A stretch of DNA of 64,000 nt from CBDDEC01 sp965198045 (lineage in GTDB: Bacteria; Chloroflexota; Dehalococcoidia; UBA2979), in assembly GCA_965198045.1 (NCBI GenBank), contig CBDAOL010000012.1:731119-795118 (forward strand), read 5' to 3'. Of this stretch, positions 10,466-19,164 are shown one piece after another (position 1 is the first letter of the stretch; each line of letters starts with the position of its first letter). The position numbers and the translations under genes were made by a program. The notes under the pieces were generated by a model that was not told the origin of the DNA, did no database searches, and saw only the letters and a list, made by a program, of their open reading frames with translations.

Positions 10466-11083
10466 ATGACCGCAACCTCAACGATCACCCGCAAGAGCGC
10501 AGCGATGGCGGACTCGGTCGTCACGCCCGAGCGCTTCGAGGCGGGCACGGACACGTTCACCGGCTGGATGGACACCATCGAGCTGAACAAGGAGCGCTTC
10601 CAGCGCCACTACGACGAGTTCCAGCTCGCGGACGCCGATGTCGCCCGCTTTAAGGAGCTGATCGCTGCGCACGGGCTGCGCGCGCTCTGCCTCGGCGAAG
10701 ACTGGTGCCCGGATGTCTGGCGCGGCGTCCCGGTGCTCGCGAAGGTTTCCGAGGCGACCGGCTTGCCGGTCAGCTTCCTCGCCCGTGACGAGAACAAGGA
10801 CATCATGGCCGAGTTCCTGAAGAACGGGGAGTTCGAGTCGATCCCGACGATCGTCTTCTATGACAGCGAGTGGAACTACCTCGGTCACTGGATCGAGCGT
10901 GCCGACTCCGCCAACGAGGAGATGGGCGGCCTGCGCGGGTTGCTCGCGGGCAAAGAGCGCGGTACGCCCGAGTTCGACAAGGCTCGCGAGCAGTACCTGG
11001 ACAAGACGTGGGAGCTCGCAGAGGGCTGGCGGCAGGCCCAGGTCAGCGAAATGATCGCGCTGATCGAGGAGGCCGTCGCCTAG
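10466..11083 (+). CDS. Thioredoxin-fold family protein lacking a CxxC pair
   Basis: A 205-residue cytoplasmic protein of the thioredoxin-like family with helical N- and C-terminal extensions (PF14595-like). The active-site region reads LCLGEDWCPDVWRGVPVL, giving one Cys followed by PDVW instead of CxxC, and the cis-Pro loop is SIPTIVFYD. I chose ATG 10466 behind GGAG; the open frame upstream has no conserved sequence. A TAGAAT box about 80 bases upstream could be its -10. It ends just before a strong terminator. The single Cys argues against disulfide oxidoreductase chemistry; the role is unknown. Confidence 0.75.
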   Translation: MTATSTITRKSAAMADSVVTPERFEAGTDTFTGWMDTIELNKERFQRHYDEFQLADADVARFKELIAAHGLRALCLGEDWCPDVWRGVPVLAKVSEATGLPVSFLARDENKDIMAEFLKNGEFESIPTIVFYDSEWNYLGHWIERADSANEEMGGLRGLLAGKERGTPEFDKAREQYLDKTWELAEGWRQAQVSEMIALIEEAVA

Positions 11084-11114
11084 CAACGCCGCTCCTTCAG
11101 AGCACCGAGATCAG

Positions 11115-11139
11115 AACGGCCGCCCATCGGGCGGCCGTT
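11115..11139. terminator. Bidirectional hairpin terminator
   Basis: A perfect 11-bp stem (AACGGCCGCCC paired with GGGCGGCCGTT) with a three-base ATC loop, flanked by A on one side and T on the other. It sits between convergent genes ending at 11083 and 11161 and can serve both. Confidence 0.85.
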
Positions 11140-11160
11140 TCTCGTCCTGGCGCGTTCGTT

Positions 11161-11736
11161 CTACCCGGTGCGCGCCTGTGCTCGCTCGGTCGCGGACGGC
11201 TCCTCGCGCAGCGAGACCTCGGGCGGCGGATCGAGTTCGAGCGGAGGCTCGAGCGCGGCTGCGGCCGCCCTCGGCGCCGGCGCCGGCTGGCTCCGAGGCG
11301 TCGCGCAGTACGGGCAGTGTTGCCACGAGAACTGGAGGAGCTGCGAGCAGTTGGAACAGGGCTCCCGTAGCGGCGTCGCGCAGTGAGCGCAAACCATGAA
11401 CTCGTCCTGCACCGGCCGCCGGCAGTTCGGGCAGGCGCTCACAGCATGCAGCTCCGACAGGATCGCTTCCTGTTCGAGCTGCCGGTCATAGGCCTCGACG
11501 AGGGTGTCGCCGGGTCGAAGTACGAAGTAAACAGGGAGGCCGATGAACGGGAACGCGAGCGCGATCACGACGGCGGTGACATGCGAGATGGGGTCGCGTG
11601 TGCGCGAGCGGATGTCGCGGTAGACCCAGAGCACCGAGGCCAGCCAGATGACGACGAGGTAGCCGCCGACGATGGCGCCGCCCATGCGAGCCGTGGCCTG
11701 CCAATCGCCGCCCGGCCAGCTGATCAGGACGTCCAC
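11161..11736 (-). CDS. Membrane protein with double zinc ribbon
   Basis: A 191-residue protein. Two transmembrane helices (about 18-36 and 52-72) carry a PLD-nuclease-N-terminal-like stretch, LWVYRDIRSRTRDPISH and FPFIGLPVYFVLRP. Two zinc ribbons follow: CPNC...CAHC and CSNC...CPYC. The tail is Pro/Ala/Glu-rich and disordered. The start is GTG 11736 behind AAAGGG, with a TAGCCT box about 35 bases upstream. The combination is common as an uncharacterised protein; a structural or sensing role is all that can be suggested. Confidence 0.7.
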   Translation of the reverse strand: MDVLISWPGGDWQATARMGGAIVGGYLVVIWLASVLWVYRDIRSRTRDPISHVTAVVIALAFPFIGLPVYFVLRPGDTLVEAYDRQLEQEAILSELHAVSACPNCRRPVQDEFMVCAHCATPLREPCSNCSQLLQFSWQHCPYCATPRSQPAPAPRAAAAALEPPLELDPPPEVSLREEPSATERAQARTG

Positions 11737-11891
11737 GCGTGCCCTTTCACCCGTTCCCGCCGCTCTCAGGCTACCACGGCCCAGAGCGACGATCGTCGGC
11801 GTATCGCCAGCCGATAGCGAGCTGTCAGCGCCTGTGGATGACCCGTGGAGCAGCGCTGGGATGCGGGCCGTACTGCAGGCCCGCGCGAACC

Positions 11892-11897
11892 TACAAT
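11892..11897 (+). promoter_or_regulatory. -10 box (TACAAT) of the leaderless helicase gene
   Basis: TACAAT ends exactly six bases before ATG 11904, and there is no typical Shine-Dalgarno. Transcription would start at or beside the A of the start codon. Confidence 0.6.
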
Positions 11898-11903
11898 CAA
11901 GGT

Positions 11904-14105
11904 ATGACCACCGCTCACGACGTGCTGAACGAGGCCCAACTGCGCGCTGTGCAGCATCCCGGCGGGCCGCTGATGATCCTCGCGGGCCCGGGTTCGGGTA
12001 AGACGCGTGTGATCGCCCACCGCATCGCTCACCTCGTCGAGGACCGCGGTGTCGAGCCCTGGCGCATCCTCGCCGTGACGTTCACGAACAAGGCGGCCCG
12101 TGAGATGCGCGACCGCGTCGAGGGCTTGCTGGACGAGCGTGCCTTCGAGCTCTCGATGGGCACCTTCCATGCGACCTGCGCCCGCATCCTGCGTCGCGAC
12201 GGGCCGAACATCGAGCTGCCGTCGGACTTCGCGATCTACGACACGGACGACCAGATGTCCCTCGTCAAGCAGATCATGGCCGCGGAGCACATCGACCCGC
12301 GTCGCTTCACGCCTCGGTCGGTGCTCTCTGCGATCTCGAGCGCCAAGAGCGAACGGCTCGACGCCGAAACCTACCAGCAGCAGATCCCCGACTACTTCGC
12401 TGAGATCGTGTCGCGCGTTTACCTGCGCTACGAGGCGGCACTGGTCGCCAACGGCGCGGTCGACTTCGACGACCTGCTCGGCCACACGCTGCGTCTGCTC
12501 GAGGAACACGAGGAGGTGCGCAACCGCTACGCGGGGCGCTACCAGCATGTGCTGATCGACGAGTTCCAGGACACGAGCCTCGTGCAGTACGAACTGGCGC
12601 GGCGATTGTCGTCGATCCACCACAACATCACCGTCGTCGGCGACCCCGACCAGTCGATCTACTCGTGGCGCGCCGCCGATGTACGCAATCTCATGCACTT
12701 CGATCGCGACTTCCCCGGCGCCACGACGGTGTTGCTCGAACAGAACTACCGCTCCACCGGACACGTGCTGCGGGCCGCCCACGCGGTGATCGCGCGCGCC
12801 GAGGGCCGGCCCGAAAAGGAGCTATGGACCTCGAACCCCGACGGCGAACAGGTCGTCGAGTACGACGCTCCCTTCGGAGAGGACGAAGGGCAGTTCATCG
12901 CCTCGGAGATTCGCCGACTCGAGCGCGTCGAGGACCGCACACCGGGCGATTTCGCGGTGATGTATCGGACGAACGCCCAGTCGCGAGCGGTCGAGGAGGC
13001 GTTCATCCAGCAAGCGGTCCGCTATCGCATCGTCGGCGGCACGCGCTTCTACGACCGCCGCGAGGTGCGTGATCTCATCGCCTACCTGAGGGTGATCCAC
13101 AACGAGCAGGACTCGATCGCGTTCGACCGCATCGTCAACGTCCCGACGCGCGGTCTCGGCGCGAAGACCGTCGGCGACGTGCTCGCGGCCGCGACGGACC
13201 TCGGCCTCTCGCCCATCGCCATTGCCGTTCGCGGCGCGCGGGGCGACGACGCACCGGGCATCCCCTCGTTCCGCGGCGACATTCGCAATGCGCTCGAGCG
13301 GTTCGTGGAGCTGCACGAACGCCTCACGACGTATCGCGACACGGCGACCGTGGCCGAGTTGATCGACCGCATCATCACGGAGACGCACTACAAGGACTAT
13401 CTCGATAAGAACGACCCCGACCACGCGGAGGTGCGCTGGGAGAACGTCCAGGAGTTGCGTTCCGTCGCGGCCGAGTGGCAGTCACTCGACGGCGACACCA
13501 CGCTCGCCGAGTTCCTCGAAGAGGTCGCGCTCGTTTCCGACATCGACGACCCCTCGTCCGATGCGCCGGACGCCGTCACGTTGATCACGTTGCACGCCGC
13601 GAAGGGGCTCGAGTACCCGGTCGTGTTCCTCGCCGGGATGGAGGAGGGGCTGCTACCCCATTTCCGCGCCATCGACGAGCCGACGCAGATGGAGGAGGAG
13701 CGCCGCGTCTGCTACGTCGGCATGACGAGGGCGCGCGAGCGGCTCTACCTGACGCGAGCGCGGCGACGGTTCCAGTACGGCAGCGTGCGCGCCAACCCGG
13801 CCTCACGCTTCCTCGCCGACATTCCCGAGGAGGAGGTCACGCACCCGGCTGGCAGCGCCGGTCGCGGCGACACGCTGAGCCCTCGGGGGCTGCGTGCGGC
13901 CGCGGCGGCCCGCCAGGAGGCAGCGGACTCCGAAACGCCGGTGTTCCAGCCCGGCGACCGTGTGCGGCACCAGACGTTCGGCGCCGGGGTCGTGGTGTCG
14001 TGCGAGATCGTGCCCGGCGACCAGCAGGTCGTCGTGGCGTTCGAGGGTCAGGGCGTGAAGAAGCTGTTGCTCTCGTTCGCGCCACTGAGCAAGGTCAAGG
14101 CCTAG
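11904..14105 (+). CDS. pcrA: UvrD/PcrA-type superfamily 1A DNA helicase
   Basis: A 733-residue 3'-5' DNA helicase for repair and replication-fork maintenance. Motif I is LAGPGSGKTRVIAHRI (Lys33), motif Ia VTFTNKAAREMRDRV, motif II LIDEFQDTS, motif III GDPDQSIYSWRAA, motif IV LEQNYRST, motif V VTLITLHAAKGLEYPVVFL, and motif VI EERRVCYVGMTRARERL. A C-terminal Tudor-like RNA-polymerase-binding domain is visible (GDRVRHQTFGAGVVVSCE), typical of PcrA. ATG 11904 is preferred over earlier in-frame codons because homology begins there and a -10 box precedes it. The stop interlocks with that of the convergent protease gene (CTAG). Confidence 0.96.
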   Translation: MTTAHDVLNEAQLRAVQHPGGPLMILAGPGSGKTRVIAHRIAHLVEDRGVEPWRILAVTFTNKAAREMRDRVEGLLDERAFELSMGTFHATCARILRRDGPNIELPSDFAIYDTDDQMSLVKQIMAAEHIDPRRFTPRSVLSAISSAKSERLDAETYQQQIPDYFAEIVSRVYLRYEAALVANGAVDFDDLLGHTLRLLEEHEEVRNRYAGRYQHVLIDEFQDTSLVQYELARRLSSIHHNITVVGDPDQSIYSWRAADVRNLMHFDRDFPGATTVLLEQNYRSTGHVLRAAHAVIARAEGRPEKELWTSNPDGEQVVEYDAPFGEDEGQFIASEIRRLERVEDRTPGDFAVMYRTNAQSRAVEEAFIQQAVRYRIVGGTRFYDRREVRDLIAYLRVIHNEQDSIAFDRIVNVPTRGLGAKTVGDVLAAATDLGLSPIAIAVRGARGDDAPGIPSFRGDIRNALERFVELHERLTTYRDTATVAELIDRIITETHYKDYLDKNDPDHAEVRWENVQELRSVAAEWQSLDGDTTLAEFLEEVALVSDIDDPSSDAPDAVTLITLHAAKGLEYPVVFLAGMEEGLLPHFRAIDEPTQMEEERRVCYVGMTRARERLYLTRARRRFQYGSVRANPASRFLADIPEEEVTHPAGSAGRGDTLSPRGLRAAAAARQEAADSETPVFQPGDRVRHQTFGAGVVVSCEIVPGDQQVVVAFEGQGVKKLLLSFAPLSKVKA

Positions 14106-15268
14106 GCGCCGTCTGAGTCGCGGCCATCGCCACCGTTCTGGCGTCCACCGTGACGCTCCGCGAGCGCGAGCCGGAACTCGATCTGATCGAGGACATCGCC
14201 CCGCGTCACGAGGCCGAGCAGCCGGCCGTCCTCGACGACCGGCAACTGGTGCACGTCGTGCTCCTGCATCAGCCGCATCGCTTCGACCATGGCCGTGTCT
14301 CGGCGCACGGTGATGACGTCGCCGGCAGGCACCATCGCGTCGGACACGCTGGTCGCGGGCCAATCGTCGCGCGGTACGTTCGTGACGTCGGTGGTGGTAA
14401 TGAGCCCGCTGATCCGCCCACCGCTGGCGGCGAAGACGGCGCGCTCAGCCCGTCCGAGGACGCGACGGTCGACGACCTCTTCCAGCGTCCACGAATCCTC
14501 GATCGCCTCCGGCGCGCTGCGCATGACCTCGCCGACCTCCACGTTCTTGACCGCGCTGTCGATCAGCACGCGCTGGTAGGCGCTGTCGGACGCTCCCTTC
14601 AGGAAGAGGGCGATGAAGACGTACCAGAGGCCGGTCAGGCTGCCGGTCGCGAACACCACGAACACGCCGAGTGCAATGAGCAGCCAGGCGATCAGATTGC
14701 CCATCCTCGAGGCCGCGCGTGTCGCCCGCGTCAGGTCGCCAGTCCGCGACCACACGATCGAGCGGAACACTCGGCCGCCGTCGAGCGGGAAGCCGGGCAG
14801 GAGATTGAACAGCCCCAGCACGAAGTTCACGAACGCGAGGTAGGCAGCGATCGACGCGATATCGCCGGGGATCAGGAGCGCCGCGACGCCGAACACAGCC
14901 GCGAGCGCCCACGACATTAGCGGCCCGGCGATGGCGACGCGGAACTCCTGTCGCGGCGACTCCATCTCGCCCTCGAGGCTCGAGACGCCGCCGAAGACAA
15001 AGAGCGTGATCGAGGGCACCTTCATCCCGTAATTCTGTGCGACGAAGGCGTGCGACAGCTCGTGCAGCAAGATCGAGATGAAGAACATCACCGCGGAGAT
15101 CGCCGCTGCGATCCACAGTTGCTCGGTCGTCCATGTGGGGAACAGGTCCTCGTACAGGCTGTCAGCCAGCGACCACGTCACGAGTGTGGCGATGAAGATC
15201 CACGACCAGTGCACGCGCACGGCGATCCCGCGGATGCGGCCGATCTGGAGCCCGGACTGTAGATCCAT
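14102..15268 (-). CDS. Site-2 protease family zinc metalloprotease with CBS domain pair
   Basis: A 388-residue intramembrane metalloprotease. The zinc motif is HELSH (His69, Glu70, His73) in a transmembrane helix; the third ligand lies in LLPGFPLDGGRVFRS. About five to six membrane segments are followed by two CBS domains (about residues 235-375), the second containing DAMVPAGDVITVRRDTAMVEA and DVHQLPVVEDGRLLGLVTRG. CBS pairs usually sense adenine nucleotides, suggesting energy-dependent control of the protease. The Asp/Gly tail is short. ATG 15268 has TATCCT six bases before it and no Shine-Dalgarno. The substrate is unknown; anti-sigma factors are the classic targets of the family. Confidence 0.9.
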   Translation of the reverse strand: MDLQSGLQIGRIRGIAVRVHWSWIFIATLVTWSLADSLYEDLFPTWTTEQLWIAAAISAVMFFISILLHELSHAFVAQNYGMKVPSITLFVFGGVSSLEGEMESPRQEFRVAIAGPLMSWALAAVFGVAALLIPGDIASIAAYLAFVNFVLGLFNLLPGFPLDGGRVFRSIVWSRTGDLTRATRAASRMGNLIAWLLIALGVFVVFATGSLTGLWYVFIALFLKGASDSAYQRVLIDSAVKNVEVGEVMRSAPEAIEDSWTLEEVVDRRVLGRAERAVFAASGGRISGLITTTDVTNVPRDDWPATSVSDAMVPAGDVITVRRDTAMVEAMRLMQEHDVHQLPVVEDGRLLGLVTRGDVLDQIEFRLALAERHGGRQNGGDGRDSDGA

Positions 15269-15274
15269 GCATCG

Positions 15275-15280
15275 AGGATA
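15275..15280 (-). promoter_or_regulatory. -10 box (TATCCT) of the leaderless site-2 protease gene
   Basis: The minus-strand TATCCT has a six-base spacer (CGATGC) to ATG 15268. The 12-mer CCTCGATGCATG here recurs exactly at the ABC-F gene start near 36194. Confidence 0.55.
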
Positions 15281-15343
15281 CTTTGCCGCGGTCTGCGCCT
15301 GCCGGTCGATCGACCCTCGGGGGGACTGACCTCAGTCGTGTCG

Positions 15344-16186
15344 CTAGCTGCCGATCAGAGCCGCCAGCGCCTCGTCGTCCACCGCGTCGCGCATCAGCGC
15401 GCCGATGCGGTCGAGCTTGAGCTCGCCGGCGAACGCCGAGGAGCCGAACGTATCCTCGACTTCGCGCAGTGTCTCGACGGTGCCCCCCGGCGCGAGCAGG
15501 AGCGTCGTGTCGCGGCTGGCGGCGACGCGGTCGACGAGGTACGGGCTCGGCTCGCCACCGCCTGTCAGGATCAAGCAGGCCGTCGAGGTGCTCATGGCGG
15601 CCAGGACGATGTCGACCTTCTCCGCGCGCGTGATCACGACCTGGTGGTCGAAGCGCTCGAAGTACGGCGCGTTCGCGTCTGCAGCAATCGGGCCCGCCAC
15701 GATGTTCTCGCAGATGGCCGCGTCGCCCTCGACGCTGCGCGACAGGACGCTCGAACCGCTCGCCTCGATCAGCCGACCCACGGTCGGGGCGGCCAGCCGG
15801 CGGTCCTCGGGGATGCTGAACGGGCCCCCGTCGGAGGCGTGCGTGACGAACAACGCCGCACTGGCCTGGGCTTCGGGGTCCGCGGTGACCTCCACGAGCG
15901 TCGCCGAGAGATCCGCTGCCAGCGCCGAGGCGTTCGCACCGATCGGCGCCTCGAGGATCGTGACGGCGGCTCCGATGGAGAAATCGGCTGCAGCGATGGG
16001 CTCGCCGCTCGCGTCAGCGATCTCGAAGGCTGCGAACGCCGCGGCATCCGCAGCGGCAGCGTCGTCACCGGCGAGCCGTTCGAGGCGTACCGCGCGACCA
16101 GCGTAGGCGGCGCGATGGGCGAGCCCGGCGGCGACGGTGCTGGCTCCGACCCCGGGGGCCTGCCCTGCGACGAGAATCACGGCCAC
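15344..16186 (-). CDS. P-loop (BioD/Pta-N-like) protein with DRTGG domain
   Basis: A 280-residue cytoplasmic protein. Residues 1-180 resemble the dethiobiotin-synthetase-like ATPase fold found at the N-terminus of long phosphotransacetylases. Residues 185-270 form a DRTGG domain, HQVVITRAEKVDIVLAAM and ACLILTGGGEPSPYLVDRVA. The P-loop is odd: GQAPGVGASTVAAG has Ala where Walker A Lys should be. I chose GTG 16186 behind GAGGAG; homology starts there although the frame is open to 16234. DRTGG domains often accompany CBS or phosphatase modules as ligand sensors. The role here is unknown, and ATP hydrolysis is doubtful. Confidence 0.7.
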   Translation of the reverse strand: MAVILVAGQAPGVGASTVAAGLAHRAAYAGRAVRLERLAGDDAAAADAAAFAAFEIADASGEPIAAADFSIGAAVTILEAPIGANASALAADLSATLVEVTADPEAQASAALFVTHASDGGPFSIPEDRRLAAPTVGRLIEASGSSVLSRSVEGDAAICENIVAGPIAADANAPYFERFDHQVVITRAEKVDIVLAAMSTSTACLILTGGGEPSPYLVDRVAASRDTTLLLAPGGTVETLREVEDTFGSSAFAGELKLDRIGALMRDAVDDEALAALIGS

Positions 16187-16278
16187 GCTGTCTCCTCGGG
16201 CGCGGTGCGTCTGGCGACGCTCAATGTACTGCAACGCACGCAGTGGGCCAGTCTGGCGGACGGTTCGGTGCGTGGGGC

Positions 16279-16992
16279 TCAGACGCCTAGGGCATCGGCC
16301 AGCGCCGCGAAATCCGGCGCCGTCAGATCAGGCAGATAACGCTCCTCGGTGTCCTCGAACGGCAGCCCGTAGCGGTCGATGTAGGCGCCGCGAAAGCCAC
16401 AGGCGCGCGCACCGAGCACGTCGAACGAGTTGGCCGACACCATGATCAGCTCGCCGGGCTCCGCCTCCAGCTCGCGCGCGGCGCGTCGGTATACGGCCGG
16501 CGAGGGCTTGAAGGCGCCGACCAGCTCCACGGACAGGACGGCGTCGAAGTCGTACCGGATGCGGTTCGCGACGAGGTGGTCGAGAAACCACGGATTCCCG
16601 TTCGACAGCGCGACCAGCTGGAAGCGTGTGCCGAGTCGTTCGAGCGCCGGCCGCACGTCCGGGAACGCGTTGAGCTCCTGCCAGTGCTCCATCCACGACG
16701 CGATCTCCGCGCGCGATGGGTCGAGGCCGTTCGCGCGACAGACGTAGGAGAACGCCTTCGCTGCCGTCTCGAGGTATCCGGTGTGGCCCAGCTCAAGCAG
16801 CGAGTCCTGGTACTGCTCGATGCGCTGTCGGTAGCGCAACTCTGCCCAGAACGACGCCGGGTCGACATCGCTGCCGCGCTCCTCGAGGAACCGAGCGAGC
16901 GGCGGCGTCAGCGAGCCCCCGAGGTCGAGCACGGTGCCGAACAGGTCGAACGTCAGCGCCCGCGCGCCCTGGAGATCGGGGTGCTCAGCCAT
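16279..16992 (-). CDS. Haloacid dehalogenase type II-like HAD hydrolase
   Basis: A 237-residue HAD-superfamily enzyme close to (S)-2-haloacid dehalogenases. The nucleophile is Asp16 in TFDLFGTVLD, motif II is VALSNGNPWFL, motif III Lys is in GAFKPSPAVYRRAA, and the late acidic/Asn motif is MVSANSFDVLGARACGF. The SANSFD motif is the dehalogenase-type variant, rather than the acidic loop of phosphatases. It would hydrolyse 2-haloalkanoic acids to 2-hydroxyacids, but substrates can differ. ATG 16992 has TAGACT six bases upstream and no Shine-Dalgarno. Confidence 0.85.
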   Translation of the reverse strand: MAEHPDLQGARALTFDLFGTVLDLGGSLTPPLARFLEERGSDVDPASFWAELRYRQRIEQYQDSLLELGHTGYLETAAKAFSYVCRANGLDPSRAEIASWMEHWQELNAFPDVRPALERLGTRFQLVALSNGNPWFLDHLVANRIRYDFDAVLSVELVGAFKPSPAVYRRAARELEAEPGELIMVSANSFDVLGARACGFRGAYIDRYGLPFEDTEERYLPDLTAPDFAALADALGV

Positions 16993-16998
16993 CGCCGC

Positions 16999-17004
16999 AG
17001 TCTA
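16999..17004 (-). promoter_or_regulatory. -10 box (TAGACT) of the leaderless HAD gene
   Basis: The minus-strand TAGACT has a six-base spacer (GCGGCG) to ATG 16992 and no Shine-Dalgarno. It lies in the short gap after the upstream gene, suggesting an independent transcript. Confidence 0.55.
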
Positions 17005-17031
17005 CCTCGGCGCCCGCTGACAGCAGATCCA

Positions 17032-18771
17032 CTAGGTCCGGTCGATGGAGACCGTTCCCGCTGCGCCGTCGACCGTCACGAGGTCGCCCGTCCGAATGAC
17101 CTCGGTGGCCTGCTTCGTGTTGGTCACGGCCGGGATGCCGTACTCGCGAGCGACCACCGAGCCGTGGGACAGCGGTCCGCCGAGGTCGCACACGAGCGCC
17201 CCGGCCGGCAGGAACAGCGGCGTCCACGGAGCGTCGGAGTAGGGCGCGATTAAGATCTCGCCCTCCTCGATGTGGGTGTCCTCGGCGACGCTCATGATCA
17301 CCCTCGCGCGCCCCGTCACGACGCCGGGGCTCACCGGAATACCGGTGAGTTCCGTTACGTCGGTCGAGGCGGAGTGCTCGGCGAGAGGCACCGGCCGGCC
17401 GTCGAAGAACTCGGGCAGCTCGACCTCCTCCAGTCTGGCGTAGTCGGCACGCCGTCGTTCCACGACCTCTGATATGTCCTCGAGGGCGTCCGGCGTGCGA
17501 ACCAGCGACTGCAGCTCGTCGAGGGGGAGGAAGAACACGTCATCGGGCGCGCTGAGCAATTCGCGCCGATGTAACCGCTGCGCGAGCTCGCGGATGATGT
17601 CCTTGCCGCAGCCCACGTCGCGTACCAGCTGCGACTTCGACCGCTCGCCCATCGCCAGGAACGTGTGGGTGAGCGTCAGCACCTCGCCGAACTGCGCCCG
17701 CGTCGCATCATCGAGCTTCGCCTCGAACGTCTCCTGTGCGGCCATCCGCGCCGCTGCCTGCCGCTCGGTGATCTTCTCGGGGTCACCGGAGGTCATGCGC
17801 GCCAGCCCGCGGATCGCGGAGATGACGAAGCGGGGATCGTGCCGCCAGCTCGGCATCGACAGCTCGAGCTCTCGCTCGCCCCGATATCCGTACTGCGCGA
17901 GGAACGCCTGCAGCTCTCCAGAGAAGGCACCGCCGTCGCCGTCTTCCGAGTCGTCCAACGCCGCCGCGATCTCGCCGGATGTCATCTCGAAGAGCTGTGT
18001 CAGTTCCTCGGAGTCGACAACGAGTCGCGACAACCGCCAGAGTTCGTGCGCCGGCTTCGCACTCTCGATGTCGGCCAGCCCGGTGCACAGCGTCGCGACG
18101 AGGCCGGCATCGGCTGCGCCGGTGACCGCTTCGACGAACTGGGTCAACCCCTCGAGGGCCGGGCTCTCCATCGCGCGGTTGAACAGGTGCAGCTCGGCGC
18201 TGCGTCGGGATCGCTCGAATGTCTCGTCGAATGACGACAGCAGCTCCTCATCGCTGAGCACCGTCAGGTCACGCGCGAGGTGATTCGCCGTGTACGCCGA
18301 CACGTCCGCCTCGTACTCGAGCGTTTCCTGGATGTGCTGCGGGACCGCAGCCTCGAAGCGTGCTCCGACCTCGAGGGAGAGCGCTTCGTCCTCCGGCGAC
18401 AGCACCTTCGGCGGCGCGTCAGGGTCGCGCTGCTTGCCCATGTACTGCTCGTCGACCGCCTCGGCGGAGGTCCCGGGAATCAGGTCTGATCCCTCGCGAA
18501 TCAGCGATAGGTTGAGATGTGCGCGGCCGTAGAACGTGCCCACGCAGTAGTGCTGCCGCGACCCGTCGATACCGAGGCGCTCAGCGAGCCCGAGGACGTC
18601 GCCGAGGAGGTACTGAAAGCCGTGGTCGGCAGCACCGACGACGGTCGAGATCGTGAGCGGTGTCAGGACACCGGGCAACACCTCCCCGGCGTTCGCCGAC
18701 GTCCAGGTTGGATACTTATCCCAGATCTCTGAGTCGAACTCAGGTACCCACGCATCGGCGCTTGCAGTCAC
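17032..18771 (-). CDS. PEP-utilising enzyme, swivelling phosphohistidine domain without ATP-binding domain
   Basis: A 579-residue protein resembling the middle and C-terminal parts of PEP synthase-like and rifampin phosphotransferase-like enzymes. The C-terminal swivelling domain begins LTGIPVSPGVVTGRARVIM and holds the carrier His536 in GGPLSHGSVVAREYG. The long helical region before it contains YGYRGERELELSMPSWRHDP, a motif I associate with the substrate-binding domain of that group. The N-terminal ATP-grasp domain that would phosphorylate the His is absent, so a partner or another phosphoryl source would be needed. The start is GTG 18771 after a G-rich stretch; a TATAAC box lies at 18812-18817 on the same strand. 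The substrate is unknown. Confidence 0.78.
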   Translation of the reverse strand: MTASADAWVPEFDSEIWDKYPTWTSANAGEVLPGVLTPLTISTVVGAADHGFQYLLGDVLGLAERLGIDGSRQHYCVGTFYGRAHLNLSLIREGSDLIPGTSAEAVDEQYMGKQRDPDAPPKVLSPEDEALSLEVGARFEAAVPQHIQETLEYEADVSAYTANHLARDLTVLSDEELLSSFDETFERSRRSAELHLFNRAMESPALEGLTQFVEAVTGAADAGLVATLCTGLADIESAKPAHELWRLSRLVVDSEELTQLFEMTSGEIAAALDDSEDGDGGAFSGELQAFLAQYGYRGERELELSMPSWRHDPRFVISAIRGLARMTSGDPEKITERQAAARMAAQETFEAKLDDATRAQFGEVLTLTHTFLAMGERSKSQLVRDVGCGKDIIRELAQRLHRRELLSAPDDVFFLPLDELQSLVRTPDALEDISEVVERRRADYARLEEVELPEFFDGRPVPLAEHSASTDVTELTGIPVSPGVVTGRARVIMSVAEDTHIEEGEILIAPYSDAPWTPLFLPAGALVCDLGGPLSHGSVVAREYGIPAVTNTKQATEVIRTGDLVTVDGAAGTVSIDRT

Positions 18772-18801
18772 ACCGATCCCCCCATCGAGGCCTCCGCTCG
18801 C

Positions 18802-19156
18802 CTCGGTCGCGGTTATAGCACGCGTTCTCTCGAATGGACGGCCGCTGGCGCCGTCGTCGGTCGAGCCTACGAGATCGGCGGTTGGATCCGAACCGACGGC
18901 GTTGAGGGGGAGGTGGTGATCGGCCTGGACTACGTCCGCGCCGATGGCTGGACACCGGGCGCGGGGAGCTATGTGCGGGAGGTCGGCCGCCTCACCCGCA
19001 CGCGCGAGTGGACCTACTTCGAGAGTGACCCGTTTGTGCTGCCTCCGGCGCCGCCAGAGGCTGGTGCCAGCGCCCTCTGGTTCCTCTTCGATTTCAACAA
19101 TGGCTCGGGCACGGCCTGGTGGGACGATGTGTTCCTGCGTGAAGTGGACCGCGCTG
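18802..19156 (+). pseudogene. Fragment of a carbohydrate-binding-like jelly-roll domain
   Basis: A continuous plus-strand reading frame gives GYSTRSLEW, then AYEIGGWIRTDG, VIGLDYVRADGW and finally GSGTAWWDDVFLREVD. This is the pattern of galactose-binding/CBM4_9-like beta-sandwich modules of secreted proteins. There is no start codon or signal peptide, the 5' end runs into the divergent PEP-utilising gene's promoter, and similarity stops abruptly near 19156. I read it as the remains of a larger extracellular protein. An alternative is an unrecognised gene starting at an internal GTG (18913). Confidence 0.5.
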
Positions 19157-19164
19157 ATGCGATG

